From positions 18,934,837 to 18,998,836 of the forward strand of contig NC_031498.1 of assembly GCF_000237925.1 (NCBI RefSeq): a DNA stretch of 64,000 nt. The letters run 5' to 3'. Of the stretch, positions 24,030 through 36,384 are shown in pieces. Every line of letters begins with the position of its first letter. Position 1 is the stretch's first letter. A program made the translations under genes and the position numbers. The notes under the pieces are model-generated. The model ran no database searches. It was not told the DNA's origin and saw nothing but the letters and a program-made list of their open reading frames with translations. This DNA is from Schistosoma mansoni. Its lineage: Eukaryota > Platyhelminthes > Trematoda > Strigeidida > Schistosomatidae.

Positions 24030-24190
24030 TTCGTATTTGCATGGACTAATGATTCTTTTGTAGTGGATTGCCTACTGGTTACGCATTTCAAATACAATAC
24101 GTCCGTTTATGCTTATCTAGTCCTACGTGCTGTATATTGCAGTATTTCGTGAATCATTAGTTAGCACATTGATCCCAATACTTGTAATTA
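24030..24190. repeat. Dispersed repeat R5, uninterrupted copy
   Basis: Shares TTTCAAATACAATACGT, then CTTATCTAGTCCTAC, then TTAGTTAGCAC and AATTATCATAG with 42862-43170, and the first block also with 46830-46925. In the 42.9-kb copy the two halves are separated by an RTE-A tail; here they are contiguous. Confidence 0.6.
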
Positions 24191-24369
24191 TCATAGCAAC
24201 TAAATGGCTGAAGGACATGAAAAACGCAGTGAAACGGAAACTTAAAAAATGACCCACGTGCAATGATCGTTTAATTGTTCTGGAAACCTTACAGTTCTTG
24301 TACAGCTCGTCGTTTTGGCTAATCATTGTAGAGTTGCTTTACTCGACTGTTTGATGGGAAAGTCGAAAT

Positions 24370-25960
24370 AGAGCCCCCTTCTAAGTACACAGCTTTTATA
24401 TAGTCTATGTTGTTGTCATTTTTAGTTTCGTTCTTATCGGTGATATTGTACTAGGGTTCTAGATGGAGGACTTTGTATGGTCCTTCTTATAGAGGTTCCA
24501 GGGGTTGGTGGGATGAACAGGATTACACACGTAAAGAGATAAGAATATCCACTTGGATCTTGTAAGGGTTTTACCAAAGCAAGATGGAAATGGTTGAAAG
24601 GAGTCAGGAATTGCGTCGGGTCCCAAGAGACATTTGTTGTGTCTAGTAGCCTTAGATTTCTCGCAGTTTACACCTTTATTCATACCAGGCCAACCAAATT
24701 ATTCTGCAATAAGCTTGGTGGCTGGTCGAACACCTAGATGCGCAAGTTGGTGCAACATTTTAAAACGTTGCATCTATAATGTTTCCATGCTCCTGGATAA
24801 CCCATAACTTTAGACATTTCACATCGTAAATTTTACTCACCTGTTCTCATATGTTTGAGTCACATTGTCTTGGCTGTCAAAAATAACTCGTGCTGGAGAT
24901 GTGCCCTCTTTTTGAATCTGAGACTGTTTAACAGGGGTGATACCGTGAAAACTGTTCGGGGAAATTATGCGACACAAAGCGTCTTCAAATACATTGTTTG
25001 CACCAGAAATATGTTGAATATCTGAAGCAAACTGTGAGATGTAGTTTGGTTGTTATGACTCTCGAGAGGATTGCATGTCTGAAAACGGGCCTGGGGGAAC
25101 TGTAAGAAGTTTATGTTCGATAGTGGAATATTAAAAGCACTATATTTCACGATACATAGCTGGGAGTTCGCTGCCAAAATAGTTATACTTTGATTCAGTG
25201 TCTCGCAACCGTATCACAAACTATCACATAGGCTGCTAGGTTTCACCTACCGACTATTGTATGACTCAGCCGATTACCGAGCCGGATGTATCAACAGCGA
25301 TGATAATAAGTGCCATGATGTCTTGGTGTGCGAACATACTTACTACTGCGGCATTTAACTAAACTGTGGAGAATACTTTCTTCGAGTCGTCGTCTCAATT
25401 TTTGATATTTGCAATTCCACGAAGTTGGTCTGTTAGGGGTTTCGTGAGAGGAATATAATTCGGTATAAAGCGAAAATAAGGACTTACCAGACCTCTGAAC
25501 GTGCGTGAATGCTTGATTGTGGTCATTTCTGGGTAATCAAGAGTGGTCGTAGATTCGCTTTCAAAGGGTTAATACCTTGAGCATCAACTGTGCGTCCGAG
25601 TCTATAGCTAGGGTTATTGTTTGTTCTAAAATTTGTGATGAAACGGTGCTCCTGATGATCCTATATCTATGTTTGCCCAGTTCATAGACGGTGGGTTGAA
25701 GTTTCACACTATAAGGCTTCCACACCTACCTGATTAGAATTTCATATCATATTTGAGGAAGTCCTTAACACTTTCAGGGCTAGTGTAAACAACAACGAAT
25801 TCGATGTTTCGCCACTTACATTTCAACCGGAACTGTAGCAATTCATATGTCACAAAATCGTCGCTACCGTTGTGACAGCTCAAGTAACTGACGTGCTTCG
25901 AAAGCACAGGGAGACTTAAACTCTTCCATTGTTTAGTCTGCTTCCAAAGTCAGAGCATTT
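24370..25960 (-). pseudogene. Ty3/gypsy pol remnant (RT, RNase H, integrase)
   Basis: Minus-strand reading recovers pol in order. An RT-connection segment (GINPLKASES, FRGLVSPYFRFIPNYIPLTK, about 25380-25600) is followed by RNase H (TESKYNYFGSELPAMYREI, then PNYISQFASDIQHISGANN and EDALCRI, about 24960-25250). Next comes the integrase zinc-binding region (HQLAHLGVRPATKLIAE, FGWPGMNKGVN, about 24630-24760) and a C-terminal PYKVLHLEP...IKAVYLEGG near 24400-24480. Most of the integrase core is missing and many stops are present. Such elements encode their own replication and integration enzymes; this copy is dead. Confidence 0.8.
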
Positions 25961-26236
25961 CTGAGATGGCGATGACGTCAAGGCTTACCGCGACCACCAC
26001 ATTTTTGAGGACCGTTACTCTATTCGGTAGACTGTAAGGATTTACATGGTATACCTTTGTTTCTGTGAAACACCTAACTGTGCAGCCCGTAGTAGTGTAG
26101 AGATCTTTCCGCTCGGAAATACGAGAATGTGAAAATCCATAGGTGCAATTTTTTCTCACCGTTTTTCTCACCGCTCGTTGATTTTCGCTTTGGTGAGTTG
26201 TCTTTCAATAATATCAATAGAGCTGAAGACTTATTT

Positions 26237-26580
26237 ACTAACTTACGCCTGTTACCCGCAATGGAGCATGGGCCGCCGACCAGCCTTCTCCAACCCACTC
26301 TATCCTGGGCCTTCCTTAACCAGTTTTTTCCAATTTTCGTTCATTTTTCTCATCTCTGTCTCTGTTCCTCGGCGTAATGTGTTCTTTGGTCTTCCTCTTC
26401 TTCCTTGGCATTTAGGACTCCATGTGAGGGCTTGCCTTGTGACGCGGTTGGGTGCTTTCCTCAGTGTGTGTCCTATCGACTTCCAGCACTTCTTCCTGAT
26501 TTCTTCCTCCACTGGAATACTCTCTCGTACAGTCGGTTGTCGCTGATAGTGTCTGACTAACGGATCCAAAGTATTTTGCG
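26237..26580 (-). mobile_element. SR2-like RTE 3' fragment, minus strand
   Basis: An 89-residue open frame at 26300-26569 contains [29 protein letters not shown] and [10 protein letters not shown], matching the C-terminal end of the element at 1755-2445. The 3' end GTAACAGGCGTAAGTTAG lies at about 26237-26255. It is 5'-truncated to under 350 bp. The plus-strand frames at 26129-26546 are antisense shadows. Confidence 0.85.
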
Positions 26581-26584
26581 TAGA

Positions 26585-28728
26585 CAGCTGTTAATAAACG
26601 TACATATATTCTAGATTAACTCAGTTTATATGAATTTTCAACAGTAGGTTTTCTACTCGTTGGAAACCAGAAAAGATTTTAGGGGTTGCTTGTCGGAACT
26701 TTTTAGGAATCCATCATTTGTCTTATTCTGTAGAGCTTAGGTATACTGACTCCTGCCTCTATCTCCGGAAATGGACTGCTTAGTGTTGAATTAATATGGC
26801 ATACACTAAGCTTCAACTTATGTTCTAGGTTCATTTCAGCTTACCAAAATTGACCGAACTATTTAGAAGATCTGTCTTAATAAATTTCGGAGTTTATAGA
26901 ATTATGGTCCACTTTAGTATTAGTACACTTATCTTTACTGCTATAATAATAGACCTTATCCCGAAATCACAGATTTGTCATTATGTGAATACCTAATCCA
27001 TAAGATCTTACATAGAAGCCATGTCATTGTCTACACTTATTGGTCCTGTGGTGACAATAAGCAATAGGATGTTTAGTACTTGTGAAGAACACTTTTGGGC
27101 TGGGGATAAAATAACACGTTTAACATGAGGAGGCACGAGTTAAGCAAAATGACCACGCCTGCAAAGTTGATAAGAATGCTTAAAATTTGCATCCATTTTT
27201 TCATAGTGAGAATTAAGACAATGACTTGAGAGATATAGATACTGAGATAACCTTCACAAAAACTATGGGGTTATGTGGTGAGAGGTGCTCAGACAATGAA
27301 ACATCTATTTGGGAAAAAATGGGTGGGAGGGTGTAAAGAAAATTAAACGAACAAAGTGTATGGGAAATGATAATAAATAAAGTAAATTATTCAGGCCAGG
27401 GAGGGAGATAAAGGTGTTACAAATTTTTTATGAATGTAAAGAGTTGGATTGGTAGTTCAAATTCCTGTGTGTAAGAGAAGAGGTCGAACCCCATAAGAAA
27501 AACTAATATAAATACGATAAATAACTTTAAATGACTTGTTTCTGTCTACTACATGGCTTCTATTGGTCAGACGTGATAGAACCGAGCTGCGTATCGTCTT
27601 GACGGTACCATCTCCTAACCATGTAGGGAGGTGTTCGCTTTTTTGTTGGCACAGTACACCTGTCGTCACACGATAAATCTGCATTTTCTTATTATCGTGT
27701 TTGTCTACGTAGGACTTTACTGACTGGTTACATACGCGTAGTCATATGGAAGCATTTGAAGGGAAGAGCGGACTCTACACTTTCGTCTATACAAGGGCAA
27801 TTAGGGGGAATTTACTTTCATGTCATTCATTTGTATAAGAGTAAACTTAGTCCTGTGTTAAATCACGAGCTCTTGGTATAAAAGCTCTTAAGCTATTTTA
27901 TAATGAGTAACCACTCATTATTTGGTTATGGTTGATATATTTTTGACAGCTATTTTATGTCTCGATAGTATGGTACTCTCTCTGATGCTAAACACTGCCG
28001 ACATAAACCGAAGTGCATGAACTGAGTCATCTGTTGTGTATGAGCATCCGGCAACACAATCATAACTGGCTCACTTTCAACTGTATTATCGAATTCCACT
28101 GATAACTGTCCAGCTAAAACCAGATTTACATCGCGAACTTTATGTTAAGACGTCCAACTTCCAATCACCAAATCCCTGAATCAAACTCTGCCTCACAAGC
28201 GTCAGTTTGGTTAACTTAGTAGTATCACAATTACAGTGTGGCTTACATACATGTCTAGTAAATGAGTTTGGTTCTGTCTAACCATAATTGTCTCCTGAGC
28301 AGTAGCTGTGAATTATTAAACTAATCGTTGATTAATGATGACATGAGATTGAACGTAATGTACCAGGTAAATTGGTTGATGACATTTCAGACTTTTACCG
28401 ACTGAAATGGTTAGGATATGTGCACGTCACCTCCAGCAACCACTTATATCAATGCGCTGTAGCATAAGATTAAATCGAGAAACCATCAAGAACTATCAGT
28501 CGAAATATTATTAGTTCATAAAGTCATTATTGACTTTGTCTGACGCTTATTAAGAAATGCAAATACTCCGACGATTGTGTGCTACTTAAATGCGATTAAT
28601 GATAATGTTAAATAGGAACGTTGGTAACTAATATTTCCACGAAGGATATTACTTCACTGTACAACTTTGAATACAAAGCATCTTTAGCCTCATAACACAT
28701 TTACTGGGCAATGTTTTTGTTATTAGTG
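26585..28728. other. Stretch without a recognised gene
   Basis: Two kilobases with no motif or exon I can support. The region 27450-27830 is less AT-rich than its surroundings but matches nothing known to me. Confidence 0.45.
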
Positions 28729-28731
28729 ATT

Positions 28732-29877
28732 CCCCCAAATGCCCTGGTAAAGCCGAGAGTAGGGAGAGTCCACTCCCCCTCTCGAAATGCTTTCATATGG
28801 CCACGCGCATATAACCTCTGCCTAGGAAGTCCTACTCACTGACTTCTCGCGGTGGGGGTGTTGTATACGAAATTGAGAGGACGAAAAGCGAATGTACGGC
28901 ACCTTAATCGGGTTGGTGGACACGGAGGGTCCACCCAGGGGAGTTAGAAAACCCTGATTCTAAACCAATGGTGCACATGGGCTCGTCACCGTTGCTGTTA
29001 CCTTGACGTGGTGCTCAGGCTTGCCTGTCGTGATGAACTGATCGAGCTATACTGGCTGGAACAATCGTTCCTCAGAGTCCTACCATGCCAGACAGGTCGG
29101 CTGAATAGCGGTAAGACTAAAAGCAGCAAACCCAAGGTCTGAAAGCGAAGTCGCACTGCTGACTGTACAGAGGTGTGACGAGAGTAACGTGTTCCCTTCA
29201 GACAGTCAGCATAACAGCGATGCTGCCTTCCCATAAGGAGGGGTGGAGTTAGAAAAGGTCGACCCTAAAAATGCACACCTCGCCTTATCCCACGGATGTC
29301 CGTCTCCGGCGGTAAGGTCCCAACAAGTACGGAGCTAACACAAAGATTACCCACAAAAAGGTCGTGTGTGACCGACTTCAAGCAGTTGTACCTTGGGCAC
29401 TGCGGTCAAGCTCTCAGGTCATTAAGACCACTCCTAATCCGATCTCCTTTTCAGGTGCCCCCAGAAGAACCCTTCCAAGGTGTGGGCAACCGGGAAGCGA
29501 TAGCTGCCCTCATACCTCCGACAGCACTCAAGATCACTGCATTCATAATCAATCTACTTCTTCAATTCCTATTATTCCCCCCACCTCAAATTTCAACACT
29601 AAACTTCCTCTTTCGGCTTCTTCCTCAAATGTCGCCATGGCCAACGATTCTAGTGCGCGAAACACTGTCCCAGGTGTATACACTCTTTATCTTCCCTTAA
29701 ACCTTGAGATTAAAATTGCTTCATATATGTCCTTATATACAACCTTTCTTTTATATATTATCACAACTAAATTAAGTACTTCTATAAATTCGGTGTTCAT
29801 CTTGTTGTGCTCACGAGGTATGGCAACTTGGATCGATGCATAAATGTGCCTGGTCCTACATGGTAGCTGACTGACTG
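28732..29877 (+). mobile_element. Non-autonomous RTE-A derivative (5' region fused to 3' UTR)
   Basis: 28733-28985 closely matches the 5' region of the full-length RTE-B element (59307-59570). The following 650 bp are a family-specific leader with a short proline/serine-rich open frame (29364-29640 part). At about 29641 it jumps straight to the RTE-A 3' UTR (compare 31790-31993), ending in GACTGACTGACTA. The entire endonuclease/RT ORF2 is absent. The copy is about 1.15 kb and could move only with enzymes supplied by another RTE. It ends 237 bp upstream of the MANF start codon in the same orientation. Confidence 0.85.
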
Positions 29878-30113
29878 ACTATTGGAGTGAAGCCTGATGA
29901 AGTTCTAAGTGAATAGAAAAAATATCACTTTCTATTTTCACTGTGAAAATTGTTCACAAAATTTACAACTGATTTAATTATCATTGGAGGAGTCTTTTGT
30001 TTATCGAGACGCCCTAATTAATTTATAGAATTTGTTTGATTGTTCTAGAGCATTAGGTTTTGTCCAATAAGAGACGTGACAAGTGTACGTGATAATTTGA
30101 TTACTGTTTCTAC

Positions 30114-30767
30114 ATGGATATGTCTGTCATTTTCTGTATTCTGATTCTTACAACCTCTTTAAATATTATACATACGAAGAAATATGACCCATCAAATTGC
30201 GAAGGTAACTTAATTTAGTAAATTTTTTATTTCCGTAGTGTGCATAAAGTTCGTCGGCTCCTTCATCCAGTCACTTGAGCCTAGTGATTTCAATTCACCA
30301 GCGAAAATCAGAGATGCATTCATGAAAAGGTGTGAATCTTCAGTTGGAAAGGACAATAGTTTCGTAAGCCATATTATTTGTCCTTAAAACCCGTAGTGTT
30401 ATTACGTTGGCGGCCTTAAAACATCCGCGGCGAATATTCTTAATAGTCTAGTTGACCCAATTTCATGGAAGATGCCTGTGGAAAAGGTTTGTGAAAAGCT
30501 GTTCAAAATAGACTCTCAAATCTGTGATCTTAGATACGGTAAGTGCTTTGTTCTACCTAATTTTCCCTGTCAGAAAAAGTCATAGATTTTAAGGAGTTCA
30601 ACTTTGAAAAGTCCAAAGTGAAGGATCTTAAGAAGATCATAGAGAGATGGGGGCTAGAATGTCGTGGTTGTACTGAAAAAAGAGATTATATCAGCTTGAT
30701 TAAAAGTAATATGCACAAGCATGATCCTGAAGCAGCAGCTTATCTTCAAGCAAGGGGGGAGCTTTGA
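30114..30767 (+). CDS. MANF/CDNF neurotrophic factor homologue (four exons, micro-introns)
   Basis: Exons are 30114-30204, 30239-30363, 30397-30538 and 30574-30767. The introns are 34, 33 and 35 bp, all GT-AG, and phases agree throughout (1, 0, 1). The product is 183 residues, against about 180 in animals. An N-terminal hydrophobic stretch ([14 protein letters not shown]) is a signal peptide. The saposin-like N-domain follows with [23 protein letters not shown] and [21 protein letters not shown]. The C-terminal SAP-like domain has the CRGC motif, equivalent to the family's CXXC, and [13 protein letters not shown]. All eight conserved cysteines are present. It ends in RGEL, resembling the RTDL/KDEL-type ER retention tail. 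MANF is an ER-stress-induced, partly secreted protein that protects cells from unfolded-protein stress. An alternative start lies at 30120. Confidence 0.95.
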
Positions 30768-30769
30768 AT

Positions 30770-31705
30770 TTTTAATACATTTCATTGTACAAAGTTATTT
30801 ATGAGTTTTTAGTTTTTATAAGTCTGTTCTTTTTAATGAAATATAATTTTGGTCCTTAATGTTTCAGCAATTCGTATCTAATAAGATGAGTCGGGATCAG
30901 TGTAGCAGAATCTGCTAGATCTATCGGTCAATTTCTACAAGTGGTTAGTAATACTCTGTTTTAGTTGTGATACCTTGTTGATGTGAATGGGTATAAGGTA
31001 GTTCTATATTCATAAGAGGTGTTTTACACCTAAGTGTAAATTTGATTGACTTCGAATAAATTAACAGTTGAGTCGACGATGACGTTAAAAAAAGCTCACC
31101 AACTTAGCTTCAGTTATGTAAGTTTGTTTGCATAGTGATACCAAGAGTGACAACTCATAGGTAATAATTAATAAACTGAGACCAAATCCGAATTATGAAT
31201 GTTTCTGATGCATGATATCGAGTTTTATGGGAAGTTTGTATATCAGTCAATTTATTTTTTTAAATCACCGTTTAATGGAGTGGTTTTGACAATGCTGTCA
31301 CTCAGTGCACATAATTATGTGGGCACATTAAAAGTACAAAAAAAAGAAGTCACCAAATGTCCTTATCGTGTGACTGAGATTTGGGATGACTTCCCAAATG
31401 TATATATATATATATCACTTAGATTTTATTTTCATATTGTTTATAGGCTTTAGGGACATTCGATCGAAACTTTTAGTCTAAACCTAAAATATTCTTCTTT
31501 TATTCCTCTTATAGTAGTATTCTTGAAGTTATTATTACCTCCATCAACTCTATCTAACGCCTTCCGTGAAATTCAAATTGCTTTGCCTGCGTCTTATCCC
31601 TGCTTATTGTTACTCTTTTCTAAAAGCTTTTAAAACTGACTACGTTATTTTTTGTAAAAAATAAATCCAGGCCCTTATCAAAATACGGTTAAAGAATGGT
31701 CAGGA
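30770..31705. other. MANF 3' flank, no further gene recognised
   Basis: Likely holds the MANF 3' UTR. The open frame at 31199-31453 has no recognisable domain. Confidence 0.5.
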
Positions 31706-31707
31706 GA

Positions 31708-31993
31708 AATGCGTTACCACAGCCCTGGTTGGAGACTCTAGGTGACATGGCTCTGAATCGATCACAATGGCGTAGGTGTATACACTCTTTATCTTCCCTT
31801 AAACCTTGAGATTAAAATTGCTTCATAACTTCCTTCCTATACTATATCTTTATATACAACTATTCTTTTATATATTACCCATACTGAATTAACTATGAAT
31901 CCGGTGTTCATCTTGTTGTGCTCACAAGGTATGGCAACTTGGACCGATGCATAAATGTGTCTGGTCCTACATTGTAGCTGACTGACTGACTGG
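31708..31993 (+). mobile_element. RTE-A 3' end insertion
   Basis: Begins in the last codons of ORF2 (TGGTTGGAGACTCTAGG, then CGATCACAATGGCGTAGG). It runs through the 3' UTR block TCTTTATCTTCCCTTAAACC and ends in GACTGACTGACTGG. It is strongly 5'-truncated. Confidence 0.88.
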
Positions 31994-32164
31994 TATTTAA
32001 AGAGAGTTTGATGGTAGTTATTACCCAGTTTTTTCTTGAACTCAATTTATGAATCCGGTATATAATGTGAATATGATTATTTGGGATTTTTTCAAGCAAT
32101 TATTATTGGTCGGATATTTCCCATCTAGTTAGTTGTTTTATATTTCGAGTTATCTTTCTTCGTC

Positions 32165-32510
32165 TAAGTTGGTAAAAGCTTCCGTTTATAGCTTGTGCAA
32201 ATGAAATCTAACGATCGTCCATCGAAGAACAGTTTCTTCAGGTTGATCATAACTACCCTGACATAGGCATCCCAAAACTACTTAAAAGAGCTACTGCCAC
32301 TTTGTCGCTTCAATGAGGAATTCAAATCCAATGGAGAATTTTTTAAGCAACTTGGTATTGTTGTGATTCAATCAATACTGACTTATCTCCTAGCATACTG
32401 TTTTATGGAGAGGCTGGAAGATACTGTTCACTGACCAACTACTAGTAGGTTTCATTTATACCAGGAATACATGGACAATGTGTTTATCATCTGTGACGAA
32501 AATAGCTAAG
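32165..32510 (+). pseudogene. Penelope-like reverse transcriptase remnant
   Basis: Plus-strand frames give LKELLPLCRFNEEF, KSNGEFFKQLGI, LTYLLAYCFMERLEDT and LYQEYMDNVFIICDEN. These line up with PLE RT motifs 'FxFNGxxYxQxxGVAMGSPLSPxLAxxFMxxLE' and 'YVDDxFxI'. YVDD has become YMDN, so a catalytic aspartate is lost, and frameshifts occur. Confident as PLE-derived, and dead. Confidence 0.7.
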
Positions 32511-32514
32511 TTAA

Positions 32515-34110
32515 AGACCTGCTATACTAACATTAACACTAAGTAGCGTTAGACACTGTTAGCTTTAAAAAAAGTTCTATAAGTAGGTAAGCAATCCATA
32601 TTTTGTAAGATTTATTTCCGTTGTTCTTAAAGGTATCGAAAATGACGGGTTTATTAACACTGGTCTTACCGCACTGTGTGCGACATGGTTTTTGTATTTG
32701 GCTAGTGGATGATCTAATCAACGTGTTTGGTCACTTGTGGCTTAACAACTAATTTAAGTTTAAATCAGAGGGTTAATTTTCGCGCAATATTTTACCAATG
32801 ATCCAATCTAACTGAGTAAACTTTTCGATGCAAAGATACTTTTGAACAGTTAGCAACCAATAAAAATGTTAAGTAAATGAAACGAGTTCATATCGTTCTG
32901 ATTTAATAAACATCACTGATTTTTTTCATATTTACAACATTAGAATAAACGAGCAGAGAATATCTGAATATTATATTATAACTACGTTAAATAGGGGTTT
33001 TGATTTAGGCCTTTTAAGAAATCAAATAGACTAATTTATGACTAGTGTTTTGAATATATAATATTTGTCTTTGTTAGAAATCTCTGAACATTGGTTGACC
33101 TTCTCAGTAATAAAGCTGAAAAACACTAATTCAGTCTCGAAAATGAAGAGAATTTCAATTCGGTAAACGATTTTCGACCGATTTACAGTTTTCAAGTTAC
33201 TTTATTGCAATTTCATAAACTAAAAAGCGTGAAAAGAATAGGAAACAATAATCAGTTATTCATATACTATCTCCAAGTAGATTAAAAGTGTTGTATAGTG
33301 ACAGGCATTCAACTTAAACACTTGTTATCGACTTTCTATGACGCCAGACTACTTAAACACACGAAGTTTAACATTAGAGAGGACGTTCAAAATATGGGTA
33401 AAAGCTTTGATCCAAGTCTCATCTGTATACAGAAAAAAGGCTTATTTGGGGTTTTGATAACCGTTAATTTGTCGTTTCCAGAGTTTAAACAACAACGCAG
33501 ATAATCATCCAATTAGAGTTTAAAGCTATCTGCCAGTCATCTATGTCTTAGTGGCGTATGCTGATTGGACGAAATGATCAGATTGTGGCGCATGCTGATT
33601 GGTCGAAATGTCCTTACTCTTTTTCTTTGCCATTTATACAATTGGCTCACTTCACGAACTTGAGCAAGGCAAAAACAATATTAACAGAATACAATGAATT
33701 TGTTTCATTTTATTGCCCTCACTTCAACTACATAAAAGTTCAGATGCTAGATTGTTTCTAACTAGTAGTATAATGTTGAAATTGAATTGTGAATCAATTC
33801 ATGTTGTGTGTGATGTGAAAGAAGTTGAAAATTAAGTTCTAAAAGATTTCGATAATCGGCTAAGTAAATTTTAGAATGTTAAGCTCATTCTACTGGATTA
33901 TATGACATTTCTTGGAAGTTTAGGCAGAGGAAGTGGATGTATTAAATCAACTTACTAAATATTAACAAGGCAGTCGAAAGTTAACCAATAACTCTTTTTG
34001 AATACAAAACTCAGGGTTCAAGCCTTCAAATTGCCATGGCTCCTGAGGATTTTAATAACATGGAATTAGATTGTTTATTTGTAACGTTGTATGATTTTAT
34101 TCAATCCACG
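32515..34110. other. Stretch without a recognised gene
   Basis: A short tandem duplication at about 33552-33614 has two units of GTGGCG(T/C)ATGCTGATTGG followed by (A/T)CGAAATG. Otherwise only short unsupported frames. Confidence 0.5.
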
Positions 34111-34119
34111 TTATGCTCC

Positions 34120-34420
34120 GTATCTTATAGGTAATAAGCTGCTGAAGGTGCAGGTTTTATTGAATATGCTCATTAAAATGAGTAGATAGTCGTCTTTATG
34201 TCCGCCCAATTTTCATACTTTTGCATGTACATTTGAAATGATATATGCATTTGGAGGCAACATATGACGGATATTTGCCTACTTTCATTTGCGTTATTGA
34301 GCATAGCGTTGTGTACAGTGATATCAACTTCGCAATGGGGAATGTTCTTCTTGAAGTTAATTTAAGCCTTTGAGTGGTCAATTTTATTGTAAGACGGGTA
34401 CGAGATATCAAAAATCGATT
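34120..34420 (-). pseudogene. Penelope-like element GIY-YIG endonuclease remnant
   Basis: Minus-strand reading gives KCIYHFKCTCKSMKIGRT, a stop, then RRLSTHFNEHIQ. This matches the PLE C-terminal endonuclease pattern 'xxVYxxxCxxCxxxYIGRTxRxLxxRxxEH'. The core tyrosine of YIG is changed (KIG) and stops are present. It faces the opposite way from the RT remnant at 32165, so the two are separate fragments or were rearranged. Confidence 0.65.
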
Positions 34421-34654
34421 ACTTTATACAAGTTTTCTCGATTGATGAATTTAAATAAAGCAATAGCAGTGAGTATATTACGACAACACGAACTCATTTA
34501 TTTCACAGTTTCTTTCCAGCTGCTTGCAACTAAAATGTCATTATAGTAGTCATTGAAAATGTCTTGTGCATACTTTATGTCATAGTTTCAGACAAATTCT
34601 CATCGATGAAGACTAATGAAAAGTGTAATCAGTATGGATAAGTTATAAGTGATT

Positions 34655-34965
34655 GTAGCAGTAAATAAATCCTCAAAATAAATAGTTCTGCCAGTCTTTG
34701 ACATTGGTGCTACTCTCATTAGTTTTACTGGACACACCCTAGCTGAAGACGATATATCAAGCATACACACCAGATCACTATCGGGTACGCCATGCTACGC
34801 AGCCCTATTGATTACATACTTCCCAACGTATCGACTATCCTCCAAATATATATTTGAGTTCGTCCATTTCTGATTCCTAGTTTGATTGAATTTGAGATCC
34901 TCGATTATAAAAGTGCTACGGACAGAGCGTTGTCAAACCCCGAATATTCTTGACATCTTTCAGGT
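34655..34965 (+). repeat. LTR-like repeat R6, uninterrupted copy
   Basis: Matches 48945-49805 (interrupted) and the minus-strand copy at 23200-23640. It is the cleanest version in this window, with no coding frame. Possibly a solo LTR of the gypsy family at 24-26 kb. Confidence 0.55.
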
Positions 34966-34969
34966 GTTC

Positions 34970-36380
34970 AGATGGTTGAATGTTTATATTTTAAATAATA
35001 TTTGTTAATTATCTTGAATGAATTTATGACGTGTCCACTGTCAACATAATTAAGAAACAGAGGGCATTGAATTTACTCCTTTTTTTACTGAATCAGTTCC
35101 CATAACTGGTATATAAGAACTTTCATTTAAATTTGATCTAATAGTTTAACAGTATTTGGGCGCCGACTTGATGTGAGACATTAAAGAGGAAGAATGTAAT
35201 CAGACTTATACACCCAGAAAGATGCAGGTGTCAATCTTGTTTCGTCATTGTAACCTGATTTTAAAATGTTCTTTACGTAACCTATTTTTTCCATGACACT
35301 AATTATAATTTCTTACTTCTTATCTGGCTTGTACTCAGTCAAATTTATCTTATATTTTAAATATTATATAACTATAATCTTTCATTTCATTTCTTAAGAG
35401 TTCTGTTTCTATCTACTTAATTTTCATTCTAGAATATTCATATATTCAGCGTTTAGATATTGAACTATACGAGCATCTCTTCTAACTATCCCATACTCAT
35501 TACTTTTTACATTAATCTTTATTGATGAGAATTTGTCTGATAATATGTATGTACACCACATTTTTAATGATTACTACAATGATGTTTGGATTGAAAGCAG
35601 CTGAAAAGAAAATATGAAACAAATGATTTTATGTTATTGTGATAAATTTGTTGTTCTTGCCTTGGACAAACAAATAGGTAAATATGTGACCCAGTTTTAT
35701 GCGATTTTCTTAAAATACAAGTTTAAACTTTCTAGTACTGATATAACGGATTTTCAAAATATTTCTTTCACCCAAGTATTTTACGATAATATGTTAATAC
35801 GATAATGAGACTAGCCACGTCTTATCAGATCCAGGATTCACGACCCAGAATAGAGAACCAGAGTATAGACTAGATAATACTTTATTCAACACAATCACAA
35901 GCGGTCACTCTCAGTGAATGCGGAGTAGCGATTAATAAGAGGAAAAGAAATCATATATTTTGTAGTCAGTAATCTGTAGCTATTTGTTCACGTTCAACGA
36001 CCAATCATGTATTAATTTCACTACTGCATATCAAGTATTGATAGATTTGAACGCTTTACTCCCATCTTGAGACATCAAACCGTATTCTCTTCATAATAAA
36101 TTCTTATTTCTTATAAGGCAAAACAAGTTAAAGACAAGTCAAGACAACTTCATGCTGTGGAAAGTGTTTGGTTTGACTGACTCACTCAGTCTACTCATGG
36201 TGACGTTCAATTATATTTACTTGACTGTGACATTTCACCAAGGAAAAAGAAAACTTGATTAACACCGAGAAATTTACCGGTCGAAGTTATTTCCCAACTC
36301 AATGAATAATCTAACCATAAAGCTCAAACTTTACATAGACTGTTATAATGTATGAATACTAAAATCAGATGCTTCTTTTC
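34970..36380. other. Stretch downstream of the FAM47-like exons
   Basis: Later exons of the minus-strand FAM47-like gene may lie here, since the last exon seen ends in a splice donor, but I could not identify one. Confidence 0.45.
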
Positions 36381-36384
36381 TCAC

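Noticed and set aside
26129-26546. Plus-strand open frames of 82 and 122 residues
   Set aside because: Antisense shadows of the minus-strand SR2-like fragment.
28728-29890. Target-site duplication around the RTE-A miniature (TATTAGTGA / TATTGGAGTGA)
   Set aside because: The match needs an indel and is too short to trust.
33552-33614. Two tandem GCTGATTGG units as a CCAAT-type promoter
   Set aside because: Only two short units and no gene start recognised beside them.
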